From Bacteroidales bacterium (GTDB lineage: Bacteria > Bacteroidota > Bacteroidia > Bacteroidales > UBA932): DNA of 40,936 nucleotides. Location of the stretch: the NCBI GenBank assembly GCA_023227835.1, contig JALOCI010000025.1:1-40936 (forward strand). The letters run 5' to 3'. The notes beneath the pieces are model-generated. The model made no database searches. It worked only from the letters and a program-made list of their open reading frames with translations, and was not told the DNA's origin. Below, piece after piece: positions 1 to 7,584 of the stretch (positions are counted from its first letter, which is position 1; the number at the start of each line of letters is the position of its first letter). A program made the position numbers and the translations under genes.

Positions 1-374
1 CTTTCTTCAATGTATGCAAATGATTGTGGTGGTACTTTTCCAAATGATTCTTTAATACTAAGTTCCTGTTTATATCTTTTAACTCTTTTTACTTCAAGGG
101 CAAATCCATTTTCTTTTCCTACAAAATATTCATAGAAATAGTCCTCTGTGATTCCTGAAAACTCTTTGGTCTCTTTCCAAAGAGTTTTCAGGTCTTTAAA
201 AAGAATTTCCCCAATTTCAAATTCTCCAATAACTTTGCTTATCGGAGATGATGCGTAAACAATGACTTTTGATACATTTTTATTTTTAAAGATGCTTCTT
301 CTGAATTCGAATTTCTTATCTCCTTCAAAAATCTTGTTTGCAAACTCTGGTTTAATCGACAATATAATTTTCAT
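1..374 (-). CDS. ASCH-domain protein, C-terminus cut by window edge
   Basis: Translated from the ATG at 374 on the minus strand, 124 complete codons are visible before the window ends. The N-terminus reads MKIILSIKPEFANKIFEGDK, followed by KFEFRR. This SIKPxxAxKIFxGxKxxExRR pattern is typical of ASCH domains, a PUA-like fold that binds RNA or nucleosides. Some single-domain ASCH proteins (E. coli YqfB) hydrolyse N4-acetylcytidine, but I cannot assign that reaction here. The gene overlaps the stop of the PIN-GNAT gene by 23 nt, so the two are very likely co-translated. The region is AT-rich like the next two genes. Confident on the fold, unsure of the substrate. Confidence 0.8.
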   Translation of the reverse strand, partial: MKIILSIKPEFANKIFEGDKKFEFRRSIFKNKNVSKVIVYASSPISKVIGEFEIGEILFKDLKTLWKETKEFSGITEDYFYEYFVGKENGFALEVKRVKRYKQELSIKESFGKVPPQSFAYIEE

Positions 375-1884
375 TTGCTCTTGCTTCTTTTAAAAATTTC
401 TCAAATTTACTATTTTCTATTTGAACAAACCCACGTGGTGCATCATTTATAGACTTTATTAAACCCATTTCTATTAGTCTTTTCATATTAACTTTAGGCT
501 TTGGAAAAGAGTCTACATATAGAAAGTTAACAACAAAAGGTCTATATATTTTATTGGGAGGGTAGTTATAGGGGTTATAATTCCACCATTCTTTTAATGA
601 ATCATCATTAAAAATACTACGTTTTCTACAAAGGCGAATGAACTCTTCTTCACTTTTAATATTAGTAATTACACTTTCGACTACGCCAATTGTAGAGATA
701 ACACTCTCATGATATCCACCTGTTCTATAAAATAAAATAATATCTCCACTTTTTAAGTCTTTAAAATACGACCTTGAAATATAAACCTTTTTTAAGGCAT
801 TTCGATGAGGCTCATTTTCTACATAATTTAATGGAGATTCGTTATTTAAATATGAATCTGGAAATAATTCGGTATGATATTCGGGCTTAATTGGATTTAT
901 AAATACACGAGCATTTCTTTTTATGAAAGGAAAACACTCTCTAGGCTTATCAAGAACTCTTTTTGAAAAATCTCTCACCAAGACTCTTTCAAGTCCATTT
1001 TTAGTTTCTTTCTCTCCCCAATATTTGAATCCCCATTCTTCCAATAGGGCAATTAATCTTCTTTGTTCTTCTCTTTTATCGAAGATTGTGACATAGATTT
1101 CATCAACCATATTGGCAATCGCATTATCAAAAATAATTTTTAAAAAGCGTTCACCCAATTTATAGCCTGTTGAAGTTACTTTGAAAGTGCCAATTTTCAA
1201 TCTCTTTTTTTTGCTGAATGCTGGCTTAATATCTGCATAACTCTCACTTCCTGCATTTTCAATTTTTAAATATAAGAAAGCTTTTACACTACCATCGGTA
1301 ATACATACATAAGAAATATTGTCGGCTTTCTTATTGAACCAAGTCTCAAATTCTCCATAATCCTCCAAAAATGATTGAAAAAAATCATCTTTCAAATTGA
1401 TATTTCCAAAGTAATCTTTCTTAACGGAAAGTACTTTATAATCTTTTAAATCAGGATTTTCAGAGGTGCACTTTTCAATGAAAGCGTCAATTTTATAAAT
1501 TCTGTCGGCAATGCCTAAGGATTTTGCTTTCCTATGAATACCCTTATCCTCGGTAATCAAAAAGTCTACTCTATTATTGAGAACCTCTTTTAGTAGACTT
1601 GTATCTATAAAGTCATTTCGGGTCTTATCAGCCTCTCTTAGAATTGATATCTTCTCTGTTTCGGGAGAGTCTGTCTTCAGTTGGTTATAGTTGCCAATTT
1701 TAACACGCATAGTGTTAACAACTTCCTCATCCTGATAAGACCCGATTTCTTCAATGGTTAAAGGATGTACACATTTTTCATAATGAAGTTTATCTATCCA
1801 ATTGAAGAGCAAGCCAATATCTTGATTGTAAATCCTACTGGCTTCACGATGAATTATAATGTTAGTGTCAAGTAAAATTCTCAT
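352..1884 (-). CDS. PIN nuclease - GNAT acetyltransferase - ASCH/EVE-like fusion protein
   Basis: A 510-aa three-part protein. Residues 1-140 look like a PIN ribonuclease domain: it opens MRILLDTNIII with acidic D6, and E45/E46, D91/D94 and D113 (in LITEDKG) are candidates for the remaining metal-binding acids. Residues about 150-310 resemble a GNAT N-acetyltransferase (KIGTFKV strand, GERFLKIIFDNA helix, then LIALLEEWGFKYWG). Residues about 325-510 contain SGDIILFYRTGG and resemble a PUA-like ASCH/EVE domain. The start overlaps the upstream kinase gene by 17 nt and the stop overlaps the downstream ASCH gene by 23 nt, so the three genes form one tightly coupled unit. The nuclease acids look intact. 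The substrate is unknown; an RNA-directed toxin, defence or repair role is inferred from the domain mix only. Confidence 0.8.
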   Translation of the reverse strand: MRILLDTNIIIHREASRIYNQDIGLLFNWIDKLHYEKCVHPLTIEEIGSYQDEEVVNTMRVKIGNYNQLKTDSPETEKISILREADKTRNDFIDTSLLKEVLNNRVDFLITEDKGIHRKAKSLGIADRIYKIDAFIEKCTSENPDLKDYKVLSVKKDYFGNINLKDDFFQSFLEDYGEFETWFNKKADNISYVCITDGSVKAFLYLKIENAGSESYADIKPAFSKKKRLKIGTFKVTSTGYKLGERFLKIIFDNAIANMVDEIYVTIFDKREEQRRLIALLEEWGFKYWGEKETKNGLERVLVRDFSKRVLDKPRECFPFIKRNARVFINPIKPEYHTELFPDSYLNNESPLNYVENEPHRNALKKVYISRSYFKDLKSGDIILFYRTGGYHESVISTIGVVESVITNIKSEEEFIRLCRKRSIFNDDSLKEWWNYNPYNYPPNKIYRPFVVNFLYVDSFPKPKVNMKRLIEMGLIKSINDAPRGFVQIENSKFEKFLKEARANENYIVD

Positions 1885-2395
1885 TATATAAAAATGTTTT
1901 GAAGTTATTGGTTTCCTCTGATTTAAGTGTCAAGTGGGGTTTATTAAGTTGTTCTGCCAATTCTATTGAGTACTCAAGCTCTAGTTTCTGAAATCTTAAA
2001 AGCAATTCAATATCATATTTTCTATTGTCACGGCTCTCTAATCGTCTTTTAATTTCTTGAACGTCATCAACAACAATAATGAATGCAAAGGGGTCTAATG
2101 TTCTAAATGTATCAAAATCAATTTTTTCAGGAACGTTATCCTTATTCAATAAACAATAATGACCATCAAGAACATATCTTTCATTTTCCTTTACAATCTG
2201 GTGAAGGTTGGTTATTAGCCTATTTTGAGTGAGAGAAAAATCCCTTACCAATTTATTTTCCTTCTCGCTGATTTCCTCCCATTTCAAAACTTCACTAGCA
2301 CTCAAATGATGTAGATTAAGGTCTTTGCAAGCTTTTTCGCAAAGTGTCCCCTTACCAACCCCGTGAATACCTCCAATAAATACAATGTTCGTCAT
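1868..2395 (-). CDS. Small P-loop nucleotide kinase-like ATPase (AAA_18/adenylate-kinase-like)
   Basis: A 175-aa protein starting MTNIVFIGGIHGVGKGT, with Walker A G9-IHGVGKGT. It continues LSASEVLKW (substrate-binding helix as in small kinases), YVLDGHYCLL (Walker B-like strand plus DGH) and an arginine-rich segment RRLESRDNRKYD that resembles a lid. I chose ATG 2395 because the Walker A strand follows directly, as in the family. Upstream in-frame ATGs (2416 and 2470) would add residues encoded by the hairpin region and are less likely. It is the first gene of a three-gene overlapping cassette. It probably phosphorylates a nucleoside, nucleotide or RNA end, but this is inferred from fold only. 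Confidence 0.7.
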   Translation of the reverse strand: MTNIVFIGGIHGVGKGTLCEKACKDLNLHHLSASEVLKWEEISEKENKLVRDFSLTQNRLITNLHQIVKENERYVLDGHYCLLNKDNVPEKIDFDTFRTLDPFAFIIVVDDVQEIKRRLESRDNRKYDIELLLRFQKLELEYSIELAEQLNKPHLTLKSEETNNFKTFLYNENFT

Positions 2396-2422
2396 TTCGT
2401 GTGCTGTTTTTAGCATGTGCCC

Positions 2423-2507
2423 TAACGGGCCGCGGGTATGGTTCGGCCACCCGATTCTCCCGCAAACCAATTGCCTCCGGTGGCTGAACTATACCTGATG
2501 TTATAAC
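2423..2507 (-). other. attC-like imperfect hairpin upstream of the kinase-PIN-ASCH cassette
   Basis: Positions 2435-2451 and 2479-2495 are 17-nt arms complementary at 15 positions, with the two mismatches being G-T-type. They are flanked by TAAC (2423-2426) and GTTA (2500-2503), which also pair. Read on the minus strand, the order is GTTATAAC, long hairpin, GTTAGGGC, then about 27 nt later the kinase start codon. A flanking AAC/GTT box pair outside an imperfect stem is the layout of integron attC sites, and a gene starting soon after the GTTRRRY-like box fits a cassette. The boxes deviate from the RYYYAAC/GTTRRRY consensus and the unpaired spacers are unequal (8 and 4 nt), so this is a candidate only. 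No integrase is in the window. Confidence 0.35.
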
Positions 2508-2826
2508 CTGCCGTAATTCATGTATGAAATCAATTCGCCTTTGGCTCACGGTTTTGCCTCATAAAGATAAAAACTTTATTTTTTAATTCAATCACAGATT
2601 ATCCTAAAAATCAACGCACAAACCAATTATTTACACTTAGGGTTAAATGAAATCCGGATTGGAGAGCAAAACCTGTGACAAAGGCGCAGTAGTATTATTA
2701 AAGACAAAAAAGAGAACTCAACCCATAAATATACTCTCTCAAAGCAATAATCAGATAACTGGCAGGCAATCTATTCTTTTATCGCTGTTTTCCGGTTGGT
2801 TATAACTTGTTTATATAATCATTATT
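2508..2826. other. Intergenic stretch without recognisable genes
   Basis: AT-rich sequence with no ORF that resembles a protein and no clear promoter or terminator. It lies between the attC-like hairpin and a short inverted repeat. I see nothing assignable in it. Confidence 0.5.
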
Positions 2827-2859
2827 GAACATACCCCATTAATATGGCGGAGTATGTTC
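2827..2859. repeat. Short inverted repeat, possible terminator or transposon-end remnant
   Basis: Arms gaacatacccc (2827-2837) and ggagtatgttc (2849-2859) are complementary at 10 of 11 positions with an 11-nt loop. A T-rich stretch follows on the plus strand (TCTTTTGTTATTTG). It could act as a terminator, but no convincing plus-strand gene lies upstream. Confidence 0.35.
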
Positions 2860-3118
2860 TCTTTTGTTATTTGTTTTGGCTTATGGATTGTTATTCGTAA
2901 AAAGCCACGTTATAAAAATATGATTTTTTTAATGGCTATACAAATAATTTTGAGTGAATTACGGAACAATTTTCAAAACACCAATGTTTATTGGGGTTAC
3001 CGCAATTGCTTGGAAACTAATACCAATACAATTTGACATCCAAAGTATAAGATTTTACCAAAAAAATAGACCTCACCCAGGTTTTCGCAAGGGCAATTGA
3101 AGACATAAGACTGAAAAT
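2854..3118 (+). pseudogene. Possible degraded membrane-protein fragment
   Basis: One frame from 2854 gives about 60 residues of hydrophobic sequence (MFSFVICFGLWIVIRK and MIFLMAIQIIL). Near 2985 a second frame takes over with MFIGVTAIAWKLIPIQFDIQ before ending near 3096-3100. Both pieces look protein-like but neither is a complete gene. A frameshifted remnant is one reading; chance ORFs in AT-rich DNA is the other. No family recognised. Confidence 0.2.
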
Positions 3119-3668
3119 GACTTTGTTTTTTAGTGATTTTATGGGTGTTGTCCAAAAATATAAGAACTGTCCATTTTTTCTCAGTAGCCACTTAACATTA
3201 AGCGAAGCTATGCCGGAACAGGACTATTTCAGCCGAGCGGGAGTTAGGAGCAATTGAAGACATAAAGCTGAAAAAGACCTTGGTTTTTTAAGTGAATTTA
3301 TGAGTGCATCACCATAAACAGGCATCGTCAATTTGTTCTCTGTGGCCGCTTAACATCAAGCGGAAATATACCTGAGAAGGGCAATTTTCGGCCAGAGAAG
3401 AAGTTAGGAGCGATTGAAGACATAAAGTCGAAAAAGACCTTGGTTTTTTAGCCGATTTCGCAGCGTGGTTTTCAGGAAAAAGTGCGAGGACCGTTCAACG
3501 ACCGAAGGGAGGCGTTCCGGAGCACCCTGAAAACCCGCAAGAAACGGCGTTAAGAAAAATCAGCGTCTTTGAGGTTTATGACTTCAATGCGACTGAGGAT
3601 GGACAGCCCTGAGACGATATATCTCCAATATATAAAGCGGCCACAGAGAAAAATCAGTGCCACTAAAA
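3094..3668 (+). repeat. Palindromic intergenic element, copy R1 (with tandemly repeated left half)
   Basis: The left-half motif CAATTGAAGACATAA occurs at 3094 and 3251, with a variant at 3411 (period about 157-160 bp), before a palindromic core. The outermost perfect inverted repeat is ttctctgtggccgct (3336-3350) against its complement at 3636-3650, so the element folds as one hairpin of about 315 bp. Inner stems include ggttttcagg/cctgaaaacc and gccg-tttc/gaaacggc around a fixed loop containing acgaccgaagggagg (3498-3512). Positions 3461-3574 are identical over 114 nt to 5781-5894 and differ at two positions from 15625-15738. No ORF. It ends against the lipoprotein stop codon in a tandem CACTAAAATTG duplication (3661-3682). 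Confidence 0.85.
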
Positions 3669-3673
3669 TTGCA

Positions 3674-4453
3674 CTAAAATTGCGGCGGGGCGGAGACTCT
3701 GTCCATGCGGAAACTCGCAGTAACATTATTGGCCCTGAGCCCACTCCAAAACATAGTCGCCCCCACAATATCAACATTCCAGCACTCATAAGCCAACCCG
3801 ACAGCCCCACTCAAAAGATCATTCGAATAATTAGAAGCCAGAAAATTCCCGTACAAAAAATACCCACCATTATTATCCACCTTCGAAACCCAATGACCAA
3901 GATCATCCCTGTAAAAATACGAGAAACTACCATCCGGAAAATAGGACCAATAATGAAAACCATCAACATTATCAGGCGAAGTAGACCTCCCGTACCAAGT
4001 ACCTAAACATTTCGCCCTCAAATTCACCCTCACCCTCTTCATCGAATAAAGCTTCGGATCAGGATAAGCAACATTATCAATCTTAAAAACAGGAACCCTG
4101 TAAATCAAATTTTCAGCATCAATAGAAACAATCTCAAACTCCATGTAAAACTGACCCGAAACAGCACCTTGCCCCTCAATGATTATCGATTTCCCATCCA
4201 CCTTATAGGTAAATTTATCATTCTCAATCCACCTCTTATTACTTGCATCAAGCTCATACCCTGCCGAATAAACCTCAACACCATCATCCCTGAACTGTAT
4301 CGTAAACACCTTATCCGTCAAAACAGGCTTAGCGTCAACCTGACTGTTTATCCACGTACCAATGAGCAACTGAGAGTAATCACAACCATCATCCTTACTA
4401 CACCCCGCAAGAATAGTCACACAACAAACAAAGCAACAAAGCAAATTTCTCAT
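3674..4453 (-). CDS. Lipoprotein with two lipocalin-like GTW repeats, function unknown
   Basis: A 259-aa protein with a type II signal peptide: hydrophobic N-terminus then lipobox L15-A16-G17-C18 followed by SKDD. Two GTW motifs (residues 32-34 and 151-153) each start a beta-rich segment (GTWINSQ and GTWYGRS), suggesting two tandem lipocalin-like or DUF-type beta domains on the envelope. I do not recognise a named family. A TAAATTTG promoter box lies 20 nt upstream. The coding strand is strikingly poor in C (the plus strand is poor in G), unlike the neighbours. The stop codon lies at the edge of palindromic element R1, so the C-terminus may have been altered by insertion. Confidence 0.75.
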   Translation of the reverse strand: MRNLLCCFVCCVTILAGCSKDDGCDYSQLLIGTWINSQVDAKPVLTDKVFTIQFRDDGVEVYSAGYELDASNKRWIENDKFTYKVDGKSIIIEGQGAVSGQFYMEFEIVSIDAENLIYRVPVFKIDNVAYPDPKLYSMKRVRVNLRAKCLGTWYGRSTSPDNVDGFHYWSYFPDGSFSYFYRDDLGHWVSKVDNNGGYFLYGNFLASNYSNDLLSGAVGLAYECWNVDIVGATMFWSGLRANNVTASFRMDRVSAPPQF

Positions 4454-4472
4454 AAATAAAGTTTTAGTTACA

Positions 4473-4480
4473 CAAATTTA
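4473..4480 (-). promoter_or_regulatory. Bacteroidota -7 promoter box for the lipoprotein gene
   Basis: TAAATTTG on the minus strand matches the TAnnTTTG consensus exactly, 20 nt before the lipoprotein ATG and just after the Fic stop codon. No clear -33 TTG was identified. Confidence 0.5.
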
Positions 4481-4482
4481 AT

Positions 4483-5439
4483 TTATTTGTATCTATATCT
4501 GGTTTTATTCTTATCACCAAATTTATCAATAACCCCGTTCTCTACAGCGTAACTCAAATCCCGGCTCGCTGTTGCTGACGAAATTTCCCTGAAATTCTTT
4601 AAATACTCTTTTCGTGTGAAGTAGTCGCCTTTAACAACTGATTTGAATAAATTAATCCTGTCAATATTTGTCAAATTTACATTTTGGATATTCAGTAATT
4701 CCTCAAGTGATTCAAGAATTATTTCAAGCATAAATTCAATGAATGCAGTTGATTCTCCTGCATTGTCAGACTGCCCGAGTGATTCATAATACTCTCCCTG
4801 CCTTTTTTTTATTAATGTCTCAATTGGTAAAAATTCAAAAACCGGGTATGACTCTTTTAAAATCAGCGTTTGCCATAATCTTCCCATTCTGCCGTTTCCG
4901 TCAATGAATGGATGAATAAATTCGACCTCATAGTGAAAAACACAACTTTTAATTAAAATTAAATCATCGTCATTTTTTAAATAGTCAAATAAATCACTCA
5001 GTAATGGTTTGATCATTTCACCGCGTGGAGCAATATGGGCTATTTCTGTGCCTTTAACAATTCCGACAGATTTATTTCTTATTTTTCCTGCTGATTCAAC
5101 AAGTCCATTCATCAACTTTCCATGAGCCTCACAAAATGATTCAAATTCAAACGGATTTAATTTGTCGAGATAGTCATATACGGCAATTGCATTTTTGACC
5201 TCCTGAATCTCCTTTTTGGGACCAAGAACTCTCTTCTTTTCAATTATTGAAGTTACTTGCTCAATTGTCAAAGTGTTTCCTTCAATTTCAAGTGATGAGT
5301 GAATTGTCTTAATTCTGTTTTTCTTTCTTAATTCTGTCGGGGGCTTATGCAAATGGGCAGAATTTATTTCTCCTATTTTCTCTGAAATCAAAGCGACCAA
5401 CTTTAATATCTTGACGGTTAATTTGTAAGGTGGTTTCAT
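4483..5439 (-). CDS. Fic family protein (putative AMPylase) with inhibitory helix and C-terminal winged helix
   Basis: The Fic core motif reads HPFIDGNGRMGR, with catalytic H184 (numbered from the longer ATG at 5463). The N-terminal inhibitory motif SxxxEG is present (S57-LEI-E61-G62), so activity is expected to be auto-inhibited. The last ~60 residues (NLFKSVVKGDYFTRKEYLKN onward) resemble a winged-helix DNA-binding tail. These proteins transfer AMP or a related group to target Ser/Thr/Tyr. I prefer the ATG at 5439 (MKPPYKL) because family members commonly start that way and AAGGA lies 9-10 nt upstream; the alternative start is 5463. Three GATAGTATC repeats sit immediately upstream. No separate antitoxin gene is seen, consistent with a built-in inhibitor. 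Confidence 0.9.
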   Translation of the reverse strand: MKPPYKLTVKILKLVALISEKIGEINSAHLHKPPTELRKKNRIKTIHSSLEIEGNTLTIEQVTSIIEKKRVLGPKKEIQEVKNAIAVYDYLDKLNPFEFESFCEAHGKLMNGLVESAGKIRNKSVGIVKGTEIAHIAPRGEMIKPLLSDLFDYLKNDDDLILIKSCVFHYEVEFIHPFIDGNGRMGRLWQTLILKESYPVFEFLPIETLIKKRQGEYYESLGQSDNAGESTAFIEFMLEIILESLEELLNIQNVNLTNIDRINLFKSVVKGDYFTRKEYLKNFREISSATASRDLSYAVENGVIDKFGDKNKTRYRYK

Positions 5440-5452
5440 CTCTTCAATCCTT

Positions 5453-5487
5453 GATAGTATCATATGATAGTATCAAAGATAGTATCA
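5453..5487 (-). promoter_or_regulatory. Triple GATAGTATCA repeat, candidate operator of the fic gene
   Basis: Three copies of GATAGTATCA at 5453-5462, 5466-5475 and 5478-5487, spaced 13 and 12 bp. Each is nearly self-complementary. They sit directly upstream of the preferred fic start. One-helical-turn spacing suggests cooperative protein binding, possibly by the Fic winged-helix tail; this is inference. Confidence 0.45.
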
Positions 5488-5518
5488 AAAATTGACCTTA
5501 TCAAGGTTTTTTGTATTT

Positions 5519-5925
5519 CACCATAAACAGGCATCGTCAATTTGCCACTTAGCCGCTTACAAGTTAATGGAGCTATGCAGAATCTGGGAAATTTTCAGCC
5601 GGAGCGGGAGTCAGGAGCAATTGAAGCCATAAGACCGAAAAAGACCTTCAATTATTTGTTATCTGAAGCCGCTAACAAAATTGTGGAGATATAACGGATC
5701 AGGGCATTTCAACCGGAGCGGGAGTTAGGAGCAATTGAAGCCATAAAGCCGAAAAAGACCTTGATTTTTTAGCCGTTTCGCAGCGTGGTTTTCAGGAAAA
5801 AGTGCGAGGACCGTTCAACGACCGAAGGGAGGCGTTCCGGAGCACCCTGAAAACCCGCAAGAAACGGCGTTAAGAAAAATCAGCGTCTTTGAGGCTTATG
5901 ACTTCAATGCGAAAAACACTCGTAA
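5519..5925 (+). repeat. Palindromic intergenic element, copy R2
   Basis: It begins with a 25-nt string (5519-5543) identical to 3310-3334. It carries two left-half units (CAATTGAAGCCATAA at 5618 and 5732) and then the hairpin core, with 5781-5894 identical to the R1 core. The right outer arm (the complement of TTCTCTGTGGCCGCT) is missing, so this copy is right-truncated. It fills the 606-bp gap between fic and glpK; the remaining 5926-6034 shows nothing else recognisable. Confidence 0.85.
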
Positions 5926-6034
5926 CGAAACTTATAATGCTCGTTTTGTTTCAATTCACTCGCCGTAGATTGTCACATCGAAACAAATTCAGAAAAATAA
6001 TTTTCGTTTTTGTATATCGTAAAATAATTTTAGA

Positions 6035-6042
6035 TAAATTTG
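6035..6042 (+). promoter_or_regulatory. Bacteroidota -7 promoter box for glpK
   Basis: TAAATTTG matches TAnnTTTG exactly, 27 nt before the glpK ATG. A TTTG at 6009-6012 is a candidate -33 element with 22-bp spacing. Confidence 0.55.
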
Positions 6043-6069
6043 TTCTAACACACCCGCAAAACAAATAAC

Positions 6070-7572
6070 ATGTCAGATCAATTTGTACTTACACTGGACG
6101 AGGGAACTACAAGCGCACGCGCAATCCTCTTCAACAAAAAAGGAGAAATTGTCGCATCAAGCCAAAAAGAGTTCAGACAAACCTATCCGAAACCAGGATG
6201 GGTAGAACACGACCCTGAAGAGATCTGGAAATCACAGTCAGGATCAGCACACAAAGTTATTGAAGAGGCAAGCCGTTTCAATGCGAAAGTCGCATGCATA
6301 GGCATAACAAACCAACGCGAAACCACAGTCGTATGGGACAGAGAGACCGGAGAGCCTGTCTACAATGCAATCGTCTGGCAAGACAGAAGAACATCGGAGT
6401 ATTGCGACGGATTGAAGGGCGAAAAGTGGGCCGAAATCATAAAGTACAGAACAGGACTGATACTTGATTCATATTTTTCGGCAACCAAACTCAGATGGAT
6501 ACTGAACAACGTTGAAGGCGCCATGGAGAAGGCAAAGGCAGGAAAACTCGCTTTCGGAACCATTGACACCTGGCTGATATGGAAACTCACAAACGGCAAG
6601 GTACATGTCACAGACGTGAGCAACGCGAGCCGTACAATGATGTACAACATCCGCACCCTTACATGGGACAAGGAGCTTCTGGAGCTTTTCGGGATTCCGG
6701 AGAGCGTTCTTCCGGAGGTAAAATCCTCTTCGGAAGTTTACGGTTACTCAGCAAAGGAACTTTTCGGAGTGGAAATACCGATTTCCGGCATTGCAGGCGA
6801 CCAGCAGGCAGCAACATTCGGACAGATGTGCTTTGAAAAAGGAGCTGTCAAGAACACATACGGAACCGGGTGTTTCATGCTTTGCAACACAGGCAGCGAG
6901 ATTGTCAGCTCCGGAAACAATATGGTGACCACTATCGGATGGCAGATTAACGGCGAAACGGTATATGCACTTGAGGGCAGTATCTTCACCGGCGGCTCAA
7001 TAGTACAATGGTTGCGAGATGAACTCGGCATCATAAAGTCATCTTCCGAGGTTGAGGCTCTGGCGGCAAAGGTTCCCGACAATGGCGGCGTTTATCTTGT
7101 TCCGGCTCTTACAGGCCTCGGCGCACCGCACTGGGATCAGTATGCCAGGGGAATGATTATCGGCCTCACAAGAGGTTCCAATGCATCTAATATAGCCCGT
7201 GCGGCATTGGAGGGAATAGCTTTTCAGACTTATGACGTTCTTGAGGCAATGCAAGAGGATCTCGGTTCTCCGATAAAGGAGCTTAGAGTTGACGGCGGGG
7301 CTGCGGTGAATAATCTGCTGATGCAGTTCCAGGCAGATATTCTCGGAATACCTGTTTATCGTCCGGTGATTTTCGAGACTACTGCATTGGGAGCGGCCTA
7401 TCTGGCAGGTCTTGCAACAGGTTTCTGGAAAGATCTGGAAGAGATTAAGGGGCAGAAGGCAATAGAGAGGACTTTTGTGAAGCAAATGGAGGATAGTAAG
7501 AGCAAAGAGCTTATAAAAGGATGGCGTAAGGCTCTTTCAAGGGCAAAGAGCTGGGTTGAACCTGAAAAATAA
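6070..7572 (+). CDS. glpK: Glycerol kinase
   Basis: A 500-aa FGGY-family kinase of standard length, phosphorylating glycerol to sn-glycerol-3-phosphate with ATP. Diagnostic stretches are LDEGTTSARAI at the N-terminus (most homologues have DQGTTSSR, so Q to E and S to A here), YPKPGWVEHDPEEIW, ITNQRETTVVW, the catalytic region GIAGDQQAATFGQM, and GLGAPHWD. It is followed after 12 nt by glpF, so the pair forms an uptake-and-trapping operon. No glycerol-3-phosphate dehydrogenase is next to it. By eye, third codon positions shift from A/C-rich in the first third to T/G-rich later. Function is certain at family level. Confidence 0.96.
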   Translation: MSDQFVLTLDEGTTSARAILFNKKGEIVASSQKEFRQTYPKPGWVEHDPEEIWKSQSGSAHKVIEEASRFNAKVACIGITNQRETTVVWDRETGEPVYNAIVWQDRRTSEYCDGLKGEKWAEIIKYRTGLILDSYFSATKLRWILNNVEGAMEKAKAGKLAFGTIDTWLIWKLTNGKVHVTDVSNASRTMMYNIRTLTWDKELLELFGIPESVLPEVKSSSEVYGYSAKELFGVEIPISGIAGDQQAATFGQMCFEKGAVKNTYGTGCFMLCNTGSEIVSSGNNMVTTIGWQINGETVYALEGSIFTGGSIVQWLRDELGIIKSSSEVEALAAKVPDNGGVYLVPALTGLGAPHWDQYARGMIIGLTRGSNASNIARAALEGIAFQTYDVLEAMQEDLGSPIKELRVDGGAAVNNLLMQFQADILGIPVYRPVIFETTALGAAYLAGLATGFWKDLEEIKGQKAIERTFVKQMEDSKSKELIKGWRKALSRAKSWVEPEK

Positions 7573-7584
7573 AACACAAAATAT

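Noticed and set aside
2352..2549. Minus-strand ORF of 65 codons through the attC-like hairpin
   Set aside because: It runs through the palindromic, GC-rich hairpin and the start of the kinase gene in another frame; composition is arginine/proline-rich and unlike a protein.
3569..4006. Plus-strand ORF opposite the lipoprotein gene
   Set aside because: Very Pro/Ile/Arg-biased translation from the C-poor opposite strand, partly inside repeat R1; the minus-strand reading has a signal peptide and lipobox.
3094..5925. Repeats R1 and R2 as ends of a transposon carrying the lipoprotein and fic genes
   Set aside because: Both copies have the same orientation and there is no transposase between them; further copies elsewhere (R3-R5) do not bracket genes in this way. 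A composite origin remains possible but unsupported.
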